From Woeseiaceae bacterium (GTDB taxonomy: Bacteria; Pseudomonadota; Gammaproteobacteria; Steroidobacterales; Woeseiaceae), in the NCBI GenBank assembly GCA_030065985.1, contig JASJCM010000015.1:1-64000 (forward strand): a stretch of 64,000 bases of DNA, given 5' to 3'. Both the position numbers and the translations under genes were made by a program. Every line of letters starts with the position of its first letter. Position 1 is the first letter of the stretch. The notes under the pieces were generated by a model. It did not search any database and was not told where the DNA came from. It worked only from the letters and a program-made list of their open reading frames with translations. Positions 57,201-64,000 of this stretch are shown in pieces.

Positions 57201-59353
57201 TTGCCGGTATTGCCAGCGGCGTCAGTCTGGACTGCATCGATCTGTAGTACATCGTCACCGTCCGCAATCGCACTGACGTCGAAGCTCGCGGTCCACGTAC
57301 CCGTCAGGCAGCTCGTCGTTCGAGAGGCCGGCGAGGCGCCGAGGATACTGGCCGTGACATTGCCGGCTCCGGCTTCGCAGTTGCCGCCGATCGCGTAGCT
57401 CGTTTCATTGTTTGATGTCGCCACCGGCGCGCTTGTAATGCTCACTACCGGATCGGTCGTGTCGATCGTTACTTCGTCGAGGCTGGCGTCGATCGCGCTA
57501 TTGCCCGCGGCATCGGTGCTCAGCACCGTCACATCATTGCTGCCGTTCAGGTCAGGCGAAAATGTGCCGCTGTCCGGCGCCACGGTACCGGTGTCCAGCG
57601 ACCACTGGCCAAAGCCGTCGGTAGCGACAGTGAAGGTCGCGCCACCAAAGGTAATCGTATTGGTTGTACCGACCTCCGCCGTACCCGTCACGGTCGGCGT
57701 CGGGTCGTTCGTCAGCATGGAAGCCACTGTTGGCGCTGCCGGCGCAACCGTGTCGATGACCAACTCGTTGTCAGTAGTGTCAGTGCTGCTGTTACCGGCG
57801 ACGTCGGTGACGGTCGCTGTGACCGAGTTTGCGCCATTGGTATTAGGGCTGAAGACTCCACTGTCCGGCGTTGCAAGACCCGTATCCAGCGACCATTGGC
57901 CAGACCCGTTTGCTGAAACCGTATACGTAGCGCCACCGACTGTAACCGAGACAGCGGCGCCGGCATCGGCGGTGCCCGTAATGACTGGCGTTGTATCACT
58001 TGTTGTCAACGCATCGACGGTTGGCGTGCCTGGGGGTGTCGAGTCCTTGTCCAGCCATACCGTTGCAGCATTACCGGTGTTGCCGAATGCGTCTGTCTGC
58101 GTCGCGTTCACGACGACCGCACTGCTGCCGTCGGCAATGCCGGAAAGATCGAACGCGCTGGAGATCCAGGTGCCTCCCGAGCAGGGTGCAGTCATGGAAG
58201 GTGGCGATGCGCCCGCCACCGACACGGTGACGTCGCCGTCTCCGTTCGTACAAGTGCCGTGAAACGAGAAGCTGGCCTCGTTAGCCGCATTGACTATTCC
58301 CGTCGTCGAAATCGACAGAAACGGTGGCGTTGCGTCGATGTACAGTTCGTTGCCGCTCACGTCGTTCGTGGTGTTGCCCGCAGCATCGGCACTGGTCGCA
58401 ATGACTTCATTCACCGTGGTGCCGTCAATGTTCGGATTAAACGTTCCGCTTTCCGGCACAACAATTCCGGTATCCAGGGACCAGGTGCCATCGGACGCCG
58501 CAACGACTTCAAAGGTGGCCCCGCCCACCACAACTGTCATCGTGGAAAACGCCTCTGCAGTTCCAGTAAGCGTCGGTGTCGCATCATTGGTGGCAAGAAG
58601 CGCGATCGTTGGCGCGACAGGTGAAAACATGTCCTGCTTATTCTCGCCGGGCGTCGTGAAATAGCTGTCCGCGTTGCCGTCGAAGGAGAACTGTCGTCCC
58701 GACGCACCGTTAGCCGTCTCGAATACCAGCCGTATGGTTGGCAATGGCTGGAAATCAAACTCTATCGAGATGTTGGTGTCCCCCGGATTGCCGTCGGCGC
58801 CAGAGGTCACCTCGAACTCGTCGTCCGAAGAATCACCTGGTGTACCGTTGTCGAGGGTTGTGACGGTCAGGTCGGATCCCGGGCCGCTGGCCTCGACCGT
58901 GTAATTCGCGATTTGCGATGTCAGCACGCGAACAATTTCCAGCGTTGATGTTCCTGAAACGTCCGAGTCGAGATCCTGTATCAGGGCTTCCGGAATAATC
59001 GTTATTGGCGTGCTCGTGCCCGCCTCGAAAAAGTTGTAATCAAGTTCGACGATTTGGCCGGAGGCCCCATCCAGCCAGACTGCGGCGTCATCGCCGTCCG
59101 TCGTGAATTGCATGCTGTCGCCGCCGCGATTGTTGCTGATAACCTCGATGACGAGGTCAATATCGGTGCCGTTCAGTGTGCCAACGTTGCTCCAGCGAGC
59201 GGTTGTGCCGATAGAGCCGGTGTCGACGCCGTTCCCATCGACGATTACCGGCGAGCCCGAGAAGCTCAGATCCGTTTCAGCGTGTGCGACCGCCTGGAGC
59301 AGCAGCAGTACTGCGGCGATTGCACCCAAGCGGGCGCCATTCACGTTGTTCAC
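54239..59353 (-). CDS. Giant surface protein: Ig-like repeats, TSP3 calcium repeats, GlyGly-CTERM-like segment and outer-membrane barrel
   Basis: A 1704-residue exported protein. A signal peptide (residues 1-25, [11 protein letters not shown]) is followed by a beta region with GEN/choice-of-anchor character, then about 240-920 as Ig-like repeats with the recurring end DAAGN, and about 921-1485 as thrombospondin type 3 repeats ([15 protein letters not shown]) that bind calcium. At 1488-1511, [24 protein letters not shown] has the look of a GlyGly-CTERM sorting tail. A second hydrophobic, signal-like stretch ends VAEAKA at 1533, and residues 1534-1704 look like an OmpA/OmpW-sized barrel ending in F. 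The start is GTG at 59353 with GGAG upstream. Confidence 0.85.
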   Translation of the reverse strand: MNNVNGARLGAIAAVLLLLQAVAHAETDLSFSGSPVIVDGNGVDTGSIGTTARWSNVGTLNGTDIDLVIEVISNNRGGDSMQFTTDGDDAAVWLDGASGQIVELDYNFFEAGTSTPITIIPEALIQDLDSDVSGTSTLEIVRVLTSQIANYTVEASGPGSDLTVTTLDNGTPGDSSDDEFEVTSGADGNPGDTNISIEFDFQPLPTIRLVFETANGASGRQFSFDGNADSYFTTPGENKQDMFSPVAPTIALLATNDATPTLTGTAEAFSTMTVVVGGATFEVVAASDGTWSLDTGIVVPESGTFNPNIDGTTVNEVIATSADAAGNTTNDVSGNELYIDATPPFLSISTTGIVNAANEASFSFHGTCTNGDGDVTVSVAGASPPSMTAPCSGGTWISSAFDLSGIADGSSAVVVNATQTDAFGNTGNAATVWLDKDSTPPGTPTVDALTTSDTTPVITGTADAGAAVSVTVGGATYTVSANGSGQWSLDTGLATPDSGVFSPNTNGANSVTATVTDVAGNSSTDTTDNELVIDTVAPAAPTVASMLTNDPTPTVTGTAEVGTTNTITFGGATFTVATDGFGQWSLDTGTVAPDSGTFSPDLNGSNDVTVLSTDAAGNSAIDASLDEVTIDTTDPVVSITSAPVATSNNETSYAIGGNCEAGAGNVTASILGASPASRTTSCLTGTWTASFDVSAIADGDDVLQIDAVQTDAAGNTGNTSQLSDKDATRPTIAITNDGSGGDELVSALEATAVVVAGTSDVIDGRAVTVTFSDGASADVVAGATVTSGTWTASAADISSLNDGTITISADVSDAVGNSAVPAGDVFTLDTTPPVLTVDTIGVTNNTFPTFSGTTDANAGNTVTIRDGLGAVVCTATVISATPTNTWSCTSPSSIPEGVYVYTADITDVAGNVQTVNVNFTVDLDFDNDGIPDAVEGAGDTDGDGTPDFMDTDSDNDGIPDLDEEQNIPPLSGIDTDGDGIDNAIDVDQTGGVDANGDGVDDALAPSDQDADGIPDYVDDDTDGDGIADATEGAVDSDADGTPDYRDLDSDNDAIPDALENFDSDGDGIDDYIDPDSDNDGIPDSVESNGLPLIDTDGDGVPDHLDPDSDNDGISDLAEGQTSGNDVDNDGIDDTYDVDQTGGTDLNGDGVDDAVVAADFDNDGVPNYLDLDSDNDGRLDVSEGGLTDANEDGIVDDGAITDTPPNSDGTDGPDFIDLDSDGDGTDDIVSSRASAYDGDGDGQIDPVSAADVDGDGVPDVVDGDNTGHGVGRDFDNDGVFDPIDLDDDSDGIPDDQEMVNGIDVDTDMDGIVDRLDLDSDNDGLPDSVEAVGDNSLDSDRDGLLDDLLDSDADGLADQVATSMVPLDTDGDGTADFRDIDSDGDGMNDIIESARDVVDTIDANGDGVLDSLVDADGDGLVDIVDPVVPSGGAAGTPIVPPDTDGDGSTDQIDFDSDSDGILDVDENGDFNGDGIPDSLQVDGPLQTAVTGGGAVLWLPAILLGFAIASRCRRAARTVLPLMAVVVLLPVAEAKADEDWGDETLAHFSAGFGKSFVAPEGYSNGWHTVGDTSDGYKLRVGYRFSPRWFAEVSYVDAGEAEIGNRNPGITDVAAIRYQIPAAFVGFNLRQSDDPWKVHVKLGVAKIRNESNDDRVRFDQQSSAQAAVGITSEWNVTRRWFYSFEYEYYSRDASFASFNIGWRFAADF
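54905..56595 (-). repeat. Thrombospondin type 3 repeat-coding region
   Basis: The DNA consists of irregular repeats encoding DxDxDGxxD units (residues about 921-1485 of the 1704-residue protein). The repeat is at protein level with variable spacing of 15-40 residues; it gives long spurious open frames on the plus strand. Confidence 0.88.
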
Positions 59354-59497
59354 GTCGGTGCTCCGTTGTTGCGCCGCAGATGGACTTTCGTAAAAGGGTT
59401 ATCGGCCCGGACGCGCGAAAATTGAGAAGTCTGGACTACGCAGGACATTCACGAGCCGTTACACTCGCGATCTGTGATTTGACGCCAGGATCATGGA

Positions 59498-60346
59498 ATG
59501 TCTGAAGACGCGCGCTATTGCCTGAAAATCAGCTGCAAGAACAAGCCCGGAATCGTGGCCGCGGTATCCGGCTGCATTGCCGCCAACGACGGCGACATAC
59601 TCGAGGCAGCCCAGTTCGATGACACCGAAACGGGTCAGTTCCTGATGCGGATCTACTTTTCGACGCCGTCGATAGAACGGATCGAGTTCGAGCTGAAGCC
59701 GATCGTCGAGCGCTTCGCCATGCGGATCGAAGTGATCCCGGAAAGCCAGGTTGGCCGCGCGTTAATCATGGTGTCCAGGATGGATCATTGCCTCCACGAC
59801 CTGCTCTATCGCTGGCGGAACGGGAGCCTGAGCATGGACGTGGTCGGAATCGTTTCAAACCACCGCGACACGGAAGAACTGGCCGAACGATACGACGTGC
59901 CCTTCCACTACCTGCCGGTCACCAAGGACAACAAGTCCGAACAGGAAGAAAAGCTGCTCGAGATCGTTGCGAAAGAACGCGTCGACCTCGTTATTCTCGC
60001 CCGCTACATGCAGATTCTCTCCGATCAGGTCGCGAACAAGCTTTACGGCAAAGTGATTAACATTCACCACTCGTTCCTGCCGAGTTTCAAAGGAGCAAAG
60101 CCGTACCACCAGGCGCACGCTCGAGGCGTCAAGCTGACGGGCGCTACCGCGCACTACGTGACACCCGATCTCGACGAAGGACCGATTATCGAGCAGGAAG
60201 TGACACGCGTGAAGCACTCCGACACGATCGAAGATCTCGTGCGCCTGGGACAGGACACAGAGGCCCGCGTTCTCGCACGCGCAGTGCACTGGCACCTCGA
60301 GCACAGGGTGCTTCTGAATGGCAGCAAGACCGTGGTCTTTACCTGA
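59498..60346 (+). CDS. purU: Formyltetrahydrofolate deformylase
   Basis: Enzyme releasing formate from 10-formyl-THF, balancing one-carbon pools for purine synthesis. The 282 residues comprise an N-terminal ACT domain (1-80, KNKPGIVAAVSGCIAANDGDI) and a formyltransferase domain with the catalytic Asn/His in INIHHSFLPSFKGAKPYHQAHARGVKLTGATAHYVTP and the aspartate in DLDEGPIIEQE. The ATG at 59498 is preferred. It stands alone; the surface protein gene is divergent, with 144 bases between. Confidence 0.97.
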   Translation: MSEDARYCLKISCKNKPGIVAAVSGCIAANDGDILEAAQFDDTETGQFLMRIYFSTPSIERIEFELKPIVERFAMRIEVIPESQVGRALIMVSRMDHCLHDLLYRWRNGSLSMDVVGIVSNHRDTEELAERYDVPFHYLPVTKDNKSEQEEKLLEIVAKERVDLVILARYMQILSDQVANKLYGKVINIHHSFLPSFKGAKPYHQAHARGVKLTGATAHYVTPDLDEGPIIEQEVTRVKHSDTIEDLVRLGQDTEARVLARAVHWHLEHRVLLNGSKTVVFT

Positions 60347-60369
60347 CGGGCTCCCGAGACGGTGCCACG

Positions 60370-61446
60370 CTAGAGAATGTCACCGCCGACCGGCAGCTGG
60401 CTGGGCACGTAGGCGGGAATTTGTCGCGGGAAATTGCGGTCTGTCAGGGTCCTCAGGAACAGCTCGATATCGCCGAAGTCATCGTCTTCGAGCGTGACGT
60501 CCAGGTCACCACGATCTTCGTATAGCGCGATCGCATTGACGAGGGTCGCGCGAGAGCCGTCATGCATGTAAGGAGCCGTCAGCTCCACATTGCGCATGGT
60601 CGGCGTACGCACCGCCGGCTTGTCGGTCTGCACGGGTCTGGCAGTGTCAATAATGTTGTCGGCGAGCATCGGTCCAGAGTGACAGTTCGTACACCCACCG
60701 TTGATGAACTTGTTGAGACCAACTACCTCAGCGGCTGTGAGAGCTGATTCATCGCCCGCGAGGAACCGGTCGAATCTCGTCGGTACAGTGACCAGCGTCC
60801 GCTGGTAAGTGGCAAGCGCCGCGGCGATGTTCTCTTCAGTGATTGGATTCGCGCCTTCGAATGCTGCGCTGAAAAGATCCTGATATTCGGGGATGAGCGA
60901 CAGCCTGGACAGAATCTCAGGCATGATCTCGTCCTCGAGAAAATCGCTGCTACGCATTTCGAGTTCGCTCCTGATCGGGTCGATAGCCTGTGCCTCCAGG
61001 GTATTGACCCGGAGATCCCAGAAGTAGCCGCCCGATACGAATCCCGGAAACGGCTCTGTCTCGCGCAACCCGGTGAATGCGACGTTCATGACCGTGGGCG
61101 AGTGAAACGGTGTTTCGAGACTGCCACTGCGGCGCGGGCCGAGACCTGTGCCGTCGACGCCAACAGAGAATGACCGTCCGTCTGCCCAGCCATGATCCGG
61201 GTGATGACATGTCGCACAGGCCACATTCATGCGACCTGACAGGATCGGGTCCCAGAAAAGGAACTCGCCGAGGTCACGCTTCGCATCGCTGTACGGATTC
61301 GCCTCCGGGAAGATTGGCGCTTCCGGAAGGGGCGTGAAAAAGCTGGTATAAGGTTCGACAGGTGCATCACCCGATGCGCCCTCTCCCTCACAGCCCACAA
61401 GGCCAACAATTGACAGCAATACGACCAAGACGACGCGTCTATCCAT
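60370..61446 (-). CDS. Di-haem cytochrome c peroxidase/MauG-family lipoprotein
   Basis: A 358-residue protein with two CXXCH haem sites, CATCH in MNVACATCHHPDHG and CTNCH in GGCTNCHSGPML, plus RTPTMRNVELTAPYMHDG, which is a conserved family element. The lipobox VGLVGC anchors it in the envelope. The family includes CcpA-type peroxidases and MauG-like enzymes that modify proteins; I cannot choose by eye. The ATG at 61446 is chosen because GGGAG precedes it at 6 bases. It is divergent from the LytTR gene and may be its target. Confidence 0.88.
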   Translation of the reverse strand: MDRRVVLVVLLSIVGLVGCEGEGASGDAPVEPYTSFFTPLPEAPIFPEANPYSDAKRDLGEFLFWDPILSGRMNVACATCHHPDHGWADGRSFSVGVDGTGLGPRRSGSLETPFHSPTVMNVAFTGLRETEPFPGFVSGGYFWDLRVNTLEAQAIDPIRSELEMRSSDFLEDEIMPEILSRLSLIPEYQDLFSAAFEGANPITEENIAAALATYQRTLVTVPTRFDRFLAGDESALTAAEVVGLNKFINGGCTNCHSGPMLADNIIDTARPVQTDKPAVRTPTMRNVELTAPYMHDGSRATLVNAIALYEDRGDLDVTLEDDDFGDIELFLRTLTDRNFPRQIPAYVPSQLPVGGDIL

Positions 61447-61510
61447 TTCCAGCTCCCAGATTCGCAAAGAACCGCGATGCTAGTGAACGGTCGGCGCTGA
61501 TACCGTCTAA

Positions 61511-61531
61511 TATTCACGAATAACGTGAATA
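61511..61531. promoter_or_regulatory. Inverted repeat between LytTR and di-haem protein genes
   Basis: TATTCACG / CGTGAATA arms (8 bases) separated by AATAA lie just upstream of the LytTR gene start and 65 bases upstream of the peroxidase ATG. It could be an operator for either gene. Confidence 0.5.
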
Positions 61532-61535
61532 CTTC

Positions 61536-62378
61536 TTGAATCGTCATCTACGTATCGTGAGTCGTCACGCCCGCTGGACCACAGACCTGGCATCGCCGCG
61601 AAACATGCGCTTCGGCGCACTCGTGCTGTTGCTCATCATGGTCAATCAGATCAACGACCCCCTGGTCGACGCGACGTATGGCCAGGCGTTCCTGTTCTGG
61701 GGATTGCGTCCGATTGTTCTCGCCGCCGGCCTGTGGCTGGCTGACGAGGCGTTTTCGAGGTTTCTTGCAGGACGCCTGGCGAGTCCCGATTGGCTCAAGC
61801 CTGTGTTGCTGGTACCTGCGATCGGACTGCTGCCGCTGGCCATCACAGAATCGTTCCTGGAATTGCAGCTCCCGTTCAGGCCTGAATTCCTGGATGAGGA
61901 ACTTTGGGCGCAGTCGCCCGTACTCGCAGTCCTTGGCGAATTTGTAACCCTCGCTTCAATCGTAATCCCGCTGAATCTTCTGCTTTGGCTAATCATCGAC
62001 AGACGAACTCACGCGATCGGCGAGGTCGATGAAATCGCAGCGATATCGGTGCCGAAGTTCCTGCAGCGAACCACACACCTTCACGCAGAAGACGTACTGG
62101 CGCTGCAGGCCGAGGAACACTATGTGCGCATCTACTCGGCGGACGGTTCGGAGCTGATTCACTATCGCTTCGGCAAAGCAGTGAAGGAAATGCCAGCCGA
62201 ACTTGGCCTCCAGGTACACAGATCCTGGTGGGTAGCCGAAAACGCAGTTAGATCAGCGCAGCGGGGCTCCCGCCGCTGGCAACTCAACCTGGTGACAGAT
62301 GTTGCTGTACCGGTCAGTGACAGCTACGTCGCAGGAGTCCGCGAGAGAGGATGGCTCAAGAAAAAGCCCCGGCGATAG
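61536..62378 (+). CDS. Membrane-embedded LytTR DNA-binding regulator
   Basis: A one-component regulator of about 280 residues. Four predicted membrane helices lie at about 28-50, 52-75, 88-112 and 130-155 (starts RFGALVLLLIMVNQ, FWGLRPIVLAAGLWLADEAF, LLVPAIGLLPLAITESF, FVTLASIVIPLNLLLWLI). The C-terminal domain (about 175-275) is LytTR: LQAEEHYVRIYSADG and VHRSWWVAENAV are conserved. The start is uncertain: TTG at 61536, GTG at 61557 or ATG at 61605. The next gene (multi-helix membrane protein) starts 16 bases after the stop and is probably co-transcribed. Membrane input to DNA binding is likely, but the signal is unknown. Confidence 0.85.
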   Translation: MNRHLRIVSRHARWTTDLASPRNMRFGALVLLLIMVNQINDPLVDATYGQAFLFWGLRPIVLAAGLWLADEAFSRFLAGRLASPDWLKPVLLVPAIGLLPLAITESFLELQLPFRPEFLDEELWAQSPVLAVLGEFVTLASIVIPLNLLLWLIIDRRTHAIGEVDEIAAISVPKFLQRTTHLHAEDVLALQAEEHYVRIYSADGSELIHYRFGKAVKEMPAELGLQVHRSWWVAENAVRSAQRGSRRWQLNLVTDVAVPVSDSYVAGVRERGWLKKKPRR

Positions 62379-62394
62379 AGTAGGCTGATCCAGC

Positions 62395-63432
62395 ATGACA
62401 ATAGACAACAACACCTCCGCCCTGGCGAGTTCTTACAAGTCACCCTTGATGTTACGGATCTTCGATTCGCTGCCGGGCAATCCTGTCTCAATTGGCATCG
62501 CTTTCACAGCTATTTTACTCATCCTCTTTCTTTCCGGCAGAACGTTTTTCGATACGGCAGGCAATTCCGCGCCAGATGATCTAAGGATCGCCATCACGCA
62601 GATCTTGATTATGGTCTACAGCGGCACCGCGTATGCCTATGTGTTAATGGCTGCTCGCAAGTCCACGCACGCCTTGTCGCCCGTTGCTCAGGACCTGCCT
62701 GACTGGCCGGCCATTGTCGATCGCGCCGGTAAGCACCCTTGGTGGATCCTGCTGCTCATTGGCGCCGCAAACTACCTCGTTATCGGCGTAGTCGTTACGA
62801 ACGCGACAACAGTCGAGCCCGAGAATCCCTGGGCATGGCAAACCTGGGGCTATGACGTCTTCTGGCATCGACTCACGACCGTGTTCTTCGTGTGGTGGAT
62901 GGCCTGTTTTTCTTATGTGACGATCGTCGAGTCCATTCGGCTGTCGCGTTTATCGGACAAAATCCGTTCTCTGGACATTCTCGACATGCGTCCGTATCAG
63001 CCGCTGATTCGCCAAGGGCTGACGAACGCGTTACTGGTGCTTGGCATGGTATCGGTGTTGTCTCTCCTTGCGGTCGAGTCCCGTTACTATCTGGCGCTGG
63101 TGAGCTTCTGGATCATGTTCACCGTGTTGGCATGGATCGGGATGATGCTGCCGTTGCGGGGCATTCGAAAAAAGATCAAGGCCACCAGAAATCAGGAACT
63201 CGATTGGTGCAGGCAGCAGATGGTTATCTCCAGAGACGCACTCAAGTCCGGCGGTAGTGCGAAACAGTCGATCGCCGAAATAATGGCCTACCGAACATTG
63301 ATCGAGAATACGGGCAACTGGCCGTTCGATAGTCTCACCCTGGTCCGCTTCGCCCTGTATCTCTTGATTCCTCTGGGCTCCTGGCTTGGCGGCGCCGTTG
63401 TCGAACGAGGCCTCGATTTCATCTTGTCCTGA
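62395..63432 (+). CDS. Multi-pass membrane protein, unknown function
   Basis: A 345-residue protein with about six predicted helices: ISIGIAFTAILLILFL-like (about 30-48), ITQILIMVYSGTAYAYVLMAA (about 66-86), WWILLLIGAANYLVIGVVV (about 114-133), RLTTVFFVWWMACFSYVTI (about 160-180), NALLVLGMVSVLSLLAV, LVSFWIMFTVLAWIGMML (about 235-255) and a final hydrophobic segment. No family recognised. It follows the LytTR gene at 16 bases, so it may be the sensor or target of that regulator. Confidence 0.72.
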   Translation: MTIDNNTSALASSYKSPLMLRIFDSLPGNPVSIGIAFTAILLILFLSGRTFFDTAGNSAPDDLRIAITQILIMVYSGTAYAYVLMAARKSTHALSPVAQDLPDWPAIVDRAGKHPWWILLLIGAANYLVIGVVVTNATTVEPENPWAWQTWGYDVFWHRLTTVFFVWWMACFSYVTIVESIRLSRLSDKIRSLDILDMRPYQPLIRQGLTNALLVLGMVSVLSLLAVESRYYLALVSFWIMFTVLAWIGMMLPLRGIRKKIKATRNQELDWCRQQMVISRDALKSGGSAKQSIAEIMAYRTLIENTGNWPFDSLTLVRFALYLLIPLGSWLGGAVVERGLDFILS

Positions 63433-63495
63433 TCAGGTGGGCTTGGCTAGGGACCTTTTGGCTTTGGACGAGTGCTCAAGTGAGCGGAGATCCTG

Positions 63496-64000
63496 TCAGC
63501 CACATTCCCAATACGGTGGGGAACCGAAGTACCCGTCAAGAAAATCGACGAAGGTGCGAACCTTGCCGGACAGGTACTTCCTGTGGGCGTAGACTGCGTA
63601 AAGGCCCATTGGCTCGACTTCGAAGTCCTCGAGTACGAGCTGAAGCCGTCCCTTACGTATATCGTCGCCAACAATGAACGTCGGTTGTAGTGCCAGCCCT
63701 CTTCCTGCCATTGCCGCGAGACGAATGGCGTCGCCATTACTGGCGGAGAATTTGCCCGTCACTCGGACATCGTCTGTCTCTGTGTGGCCCGTGAATCGCC
63801 ATCGATCCGCGTCCGATGAGAGCGTGTACCGCAAACACTCGTGTTCCTTCAGATCTTGCGGCGTATCGGGCACACCATGCTTGGCGAGGTAATCGGCGGA
63901 AGCGCAGACTACGAGACGAATCGGAGCCAGCTTGCGCGCAACAAGCGACGACTCGCGCAACCGCCCGATGCGTATTGCCATGTCGTAACCCTCACTCACG
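63496..64000 (-). CDS. LysR-family regulator, partial (C-terminal half, N-terminus outside window)
   Basis: About 168 residues of a LysR effector-binding domain, from SEGYDMAIRIGRLRESSLVARKLAPIRLVVCASADYLAKHGVP to the end. The typical MVCASADYL and AGRGLALQPTFIVGDDIRKGRL patterns are present. The HTH would lie beyond 64000. Target genes would be divergent and outside the window. Confidence 0.9.
   Translation of the reverse strand, partial: VSEGYDMAIRIGRLRESSLVARKLAPIRLVVCASADYLAKHGVPDTPQDLKEHECLRYTLSSDADRWRFTGHTETDDVRVTGKFSASNGDAIRLAAMAGRGLALQPTFIVGDDIRKGRLQLVLEDFEVEPMGLYAVYAHRKYLSGKVRTFVDFLDGYFGSPPYWECG

Noticed and set aside
54759-58664. Several long plus-strand frames opposite the giant surface protein
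   Set aside because: They are antisense to repeat DNA; serine- or proline-rich repetition mirrors the Asp-Gly repeats, with no start signals.

Overview
The window is GC-rich, densely packed chromosomal DNA from what looks like a heterotrophic, probably marine or sediment Gammaproteobacterium. Best supports are close relatives of GlpT, FabR, PlsB, MdaB and PurU, a NavAb-type sodium channel, and laminarin-type polysaccharide enzymes. The exact genus is not determinable by eye; an affiliation near Woeseiales or Chromatiales is only a guess. No tRNA, rRNA, CRISPR array, insertion sequence or prophage gene was seen, and no gene-free stretch exceeds about 220 bases. Both window ends cut genes: a TonB-dependent receptor at the left and a LysR regulator at the right.

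Layout. 1-8700: glycerol-3-phosphate and lipid region: a probable operon glpT - ChrR-like cupin - TonB receptor, a hypothetical gene, and plsB-gpsA-CaiB/BaiF transferase. 8785-14142: a small DUF6489-like gene, fabR divergent from a long acyl-CoA dehydrogenase with a perfect FabR-type palindrome between them, a divergent DapA-like lyase, and an aldehyde dehydrogenase. 14139-19034: a tight tryptophan-to-quinolinate operon (nadX, haoA, kynU, kmo, kynA). 19133-23566: a GGDEF/EAL signalling protein and an exported KatG. 23740-29148: a di-haem-like lipoprotein, a sulfatase, a GH30 glycosidase and a bacterial voltage-gated sodium channel. 29360-31851: GNAT, DUF5996, AraC and glutaredoxin genes.

31906-41038: five same-strand genes reading TolC-type protein (fused to an ABC substrate-binding domain), adaptor, RND pump, KefF-like and Kef antiporter, probably one stress-efflux operon. 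41061-46270: nucleotidyltransferase, cold-shock protein with a long leader, a 979-residue unknown membrane protein and a DUF4124 protein. 46267-49502: two regulator-controlled redox and lipid units (HxlR with MdaB and a peroxiredoxin; TetR with a crotonase). 49519-54166: a GH81 beta-1,3-glucanase lipoprotein and a DUF808 membrane protein. 54239-59353: a 1704-residue surface protein with Ig-like repeats, thrombospondin type 3 calcium repeats, a GlyGly-CTERM-like segment and then an outer-membrane barrel. 59498-64000: purU, a di-haem peroxidase-like lipoprotein, a membrane LytTR regulator with a partner membrane protein, and the LysR fragment.

The strongest unusual items are the substrate-binding/TolC fusion in the efflux-Kef operon, the 1704-residue protein that appears to carry a sorting tail in its middle followed by a barrel, the CX4CH haem lipoprotein with a long Gly-Ser linker, the DapA-family protein lacking canonical catalytic residues, and several readable operators (FabR-type, TetR-type, HxlR-type).
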